Shown here: piece after piece, positions 63,847-64,000 of the stretch | Position numbering within the stretch: the first letter of the stretch is position 1 | How the letters are laid out: each line of letters begins with the position of its first letter | Source of the DNA: Mitsuaria sp. PDC51 | Lineage (GTDB): Bacteria > Pseudomonadota > Gammaproteobacteria > Burkholderiales > Burkholderiaceae_C | Direction: 5' to 3' | DNA: 64,000 bases | Assembly (NCBI RefSeq): GCF_900113225.1 | Contig: NZ_FOZE01000002.1 | Location: 930,001 to 994,000, forward strand | Made by a program: the position numbers and the translations under genes | Notes under the pieces: model-generated | What the model was told of the DNA's origin: nothing | Seen by the model: the letters and a program-made list of their open reading frames with translations, nothing else | Database searches by the model: none

Positions 63847-64000
63847 TTACTTGAGTTCGACCTTGGCGCCGGCTTCTTCCAGCTTCTTCTTGGCAGCTTC
63901 GGCGTCGGCCTTGGCAATGCCTTCCTTGACGGGCTTCGGAGCGCCGTCGACCAGGTCCTTGGCTTCCTTCAGGCCCAGGCCGGTGATTTCGCGAACGGCC
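63847..64000 (-). CDS. rplL: 50S ribosomal protein L7/L12 (C-terminal fragment)
   Basis: The last 50 codons lie in the window; the gene continues past the right edge. They read [20 protein letters not shown] and end [14 protein letters not shown], the conserved C-terminal domain of the stalk protein that recruits translation GTPases such as EF-Tu and EF-G. It precedes rpoB, as in the usual rplJ-rplL-rpoB-rpoC order. Confidence 0.96.
   Translation of the reverse strand, partial: AVREITGLGLKEAKDLVDGAPKPVKEGIAKADAEAAKKKLEEAGAKVELK

Overview
This window reads as a chromosomal segment of a high-GC betaproteobacterium of the order Burkholderiales. The Roseateles/Mitsuaria/Rubrivivax side of the order is my best guess from protein style and gene order. 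Supporting signs are the def-fmt-htpX and LysM-dprA-smg neighbourhoods, strong GC-ending codon use, and an S10/spc/alpha/str ribosomal supercluster next to rpoBC. No phage, insertion sequence, plasmid or CRISPR signal was seen. Both ends cut genes: azlD at the left and rplL at the right.

1-8.2 kb: an AzlCD-type branched-chain amino acid exporter, an exported GIN-domain (DUF2807) repeat protein, a small lipoprotein, htpX, then fmt and def (formylation and deformylation of initiator Met). Divergent from def are a LysM exoprotein, dprA and smg. 8.2-14.1 kb: a DUF1631 protein and the SecF-SecD-YajC translocon accessory genes. 14.3-27.3 kb is the accessory part: a GntR regulator coupled to a truncated, cysteine-free proline-racemase-like protein; a lipoprotein; an EamA exporter with a 12-bp minisatellite; a LysR regulator overlapping a fused osmoprotectant binding-protein/permease; an HDOD protein; a VOC protein; a Liv-type ABC transporter with a permease-ATPase fusion; a divergent crotonase; and a GAF protein.

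27.6-33.9 kb: two paralogous tiny CxxC...CxxxC proteins on either side of thymidine kinase, then a ProQ/FinO RNA chaperone, a DTW tRNA-modification enzyme, selD, two identical initiator tRNA genes and dsbD. The initiator tRNAs, fmt and def together cover most of the formyl-Met cycle within one window.

34.0-54.3 kb (all minus strand, transcribed right to left): rpsL-rpsG-fusA-tuf-rpsJ, rplC to rpsQ, a peroxiredoxin, rplN to rplQ. The supercluster is divided by its own signals. A terminator with a UUCG loop and a fresh promoter separate rpsJ from rplC. A strong terminator follows rpsQ. A near-consensus promoter precedes rplN. Terminator-like hairpins lie after rpsK and after rpsD. 54.5-55.0 kb holds an orphan PIN-domain protein. 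55.1-64 kb holds rpoC, rpoB and the 3' end of rplL, with two hairpins in the rplL-rpoB gap.

No convincing new multi-gene system was found. The best leads are the paired small metal-site proteins around tdk, the catalytically dead racemase-like protein coupled to a GntR regulator, and the re-partitioned ribosomal operons.
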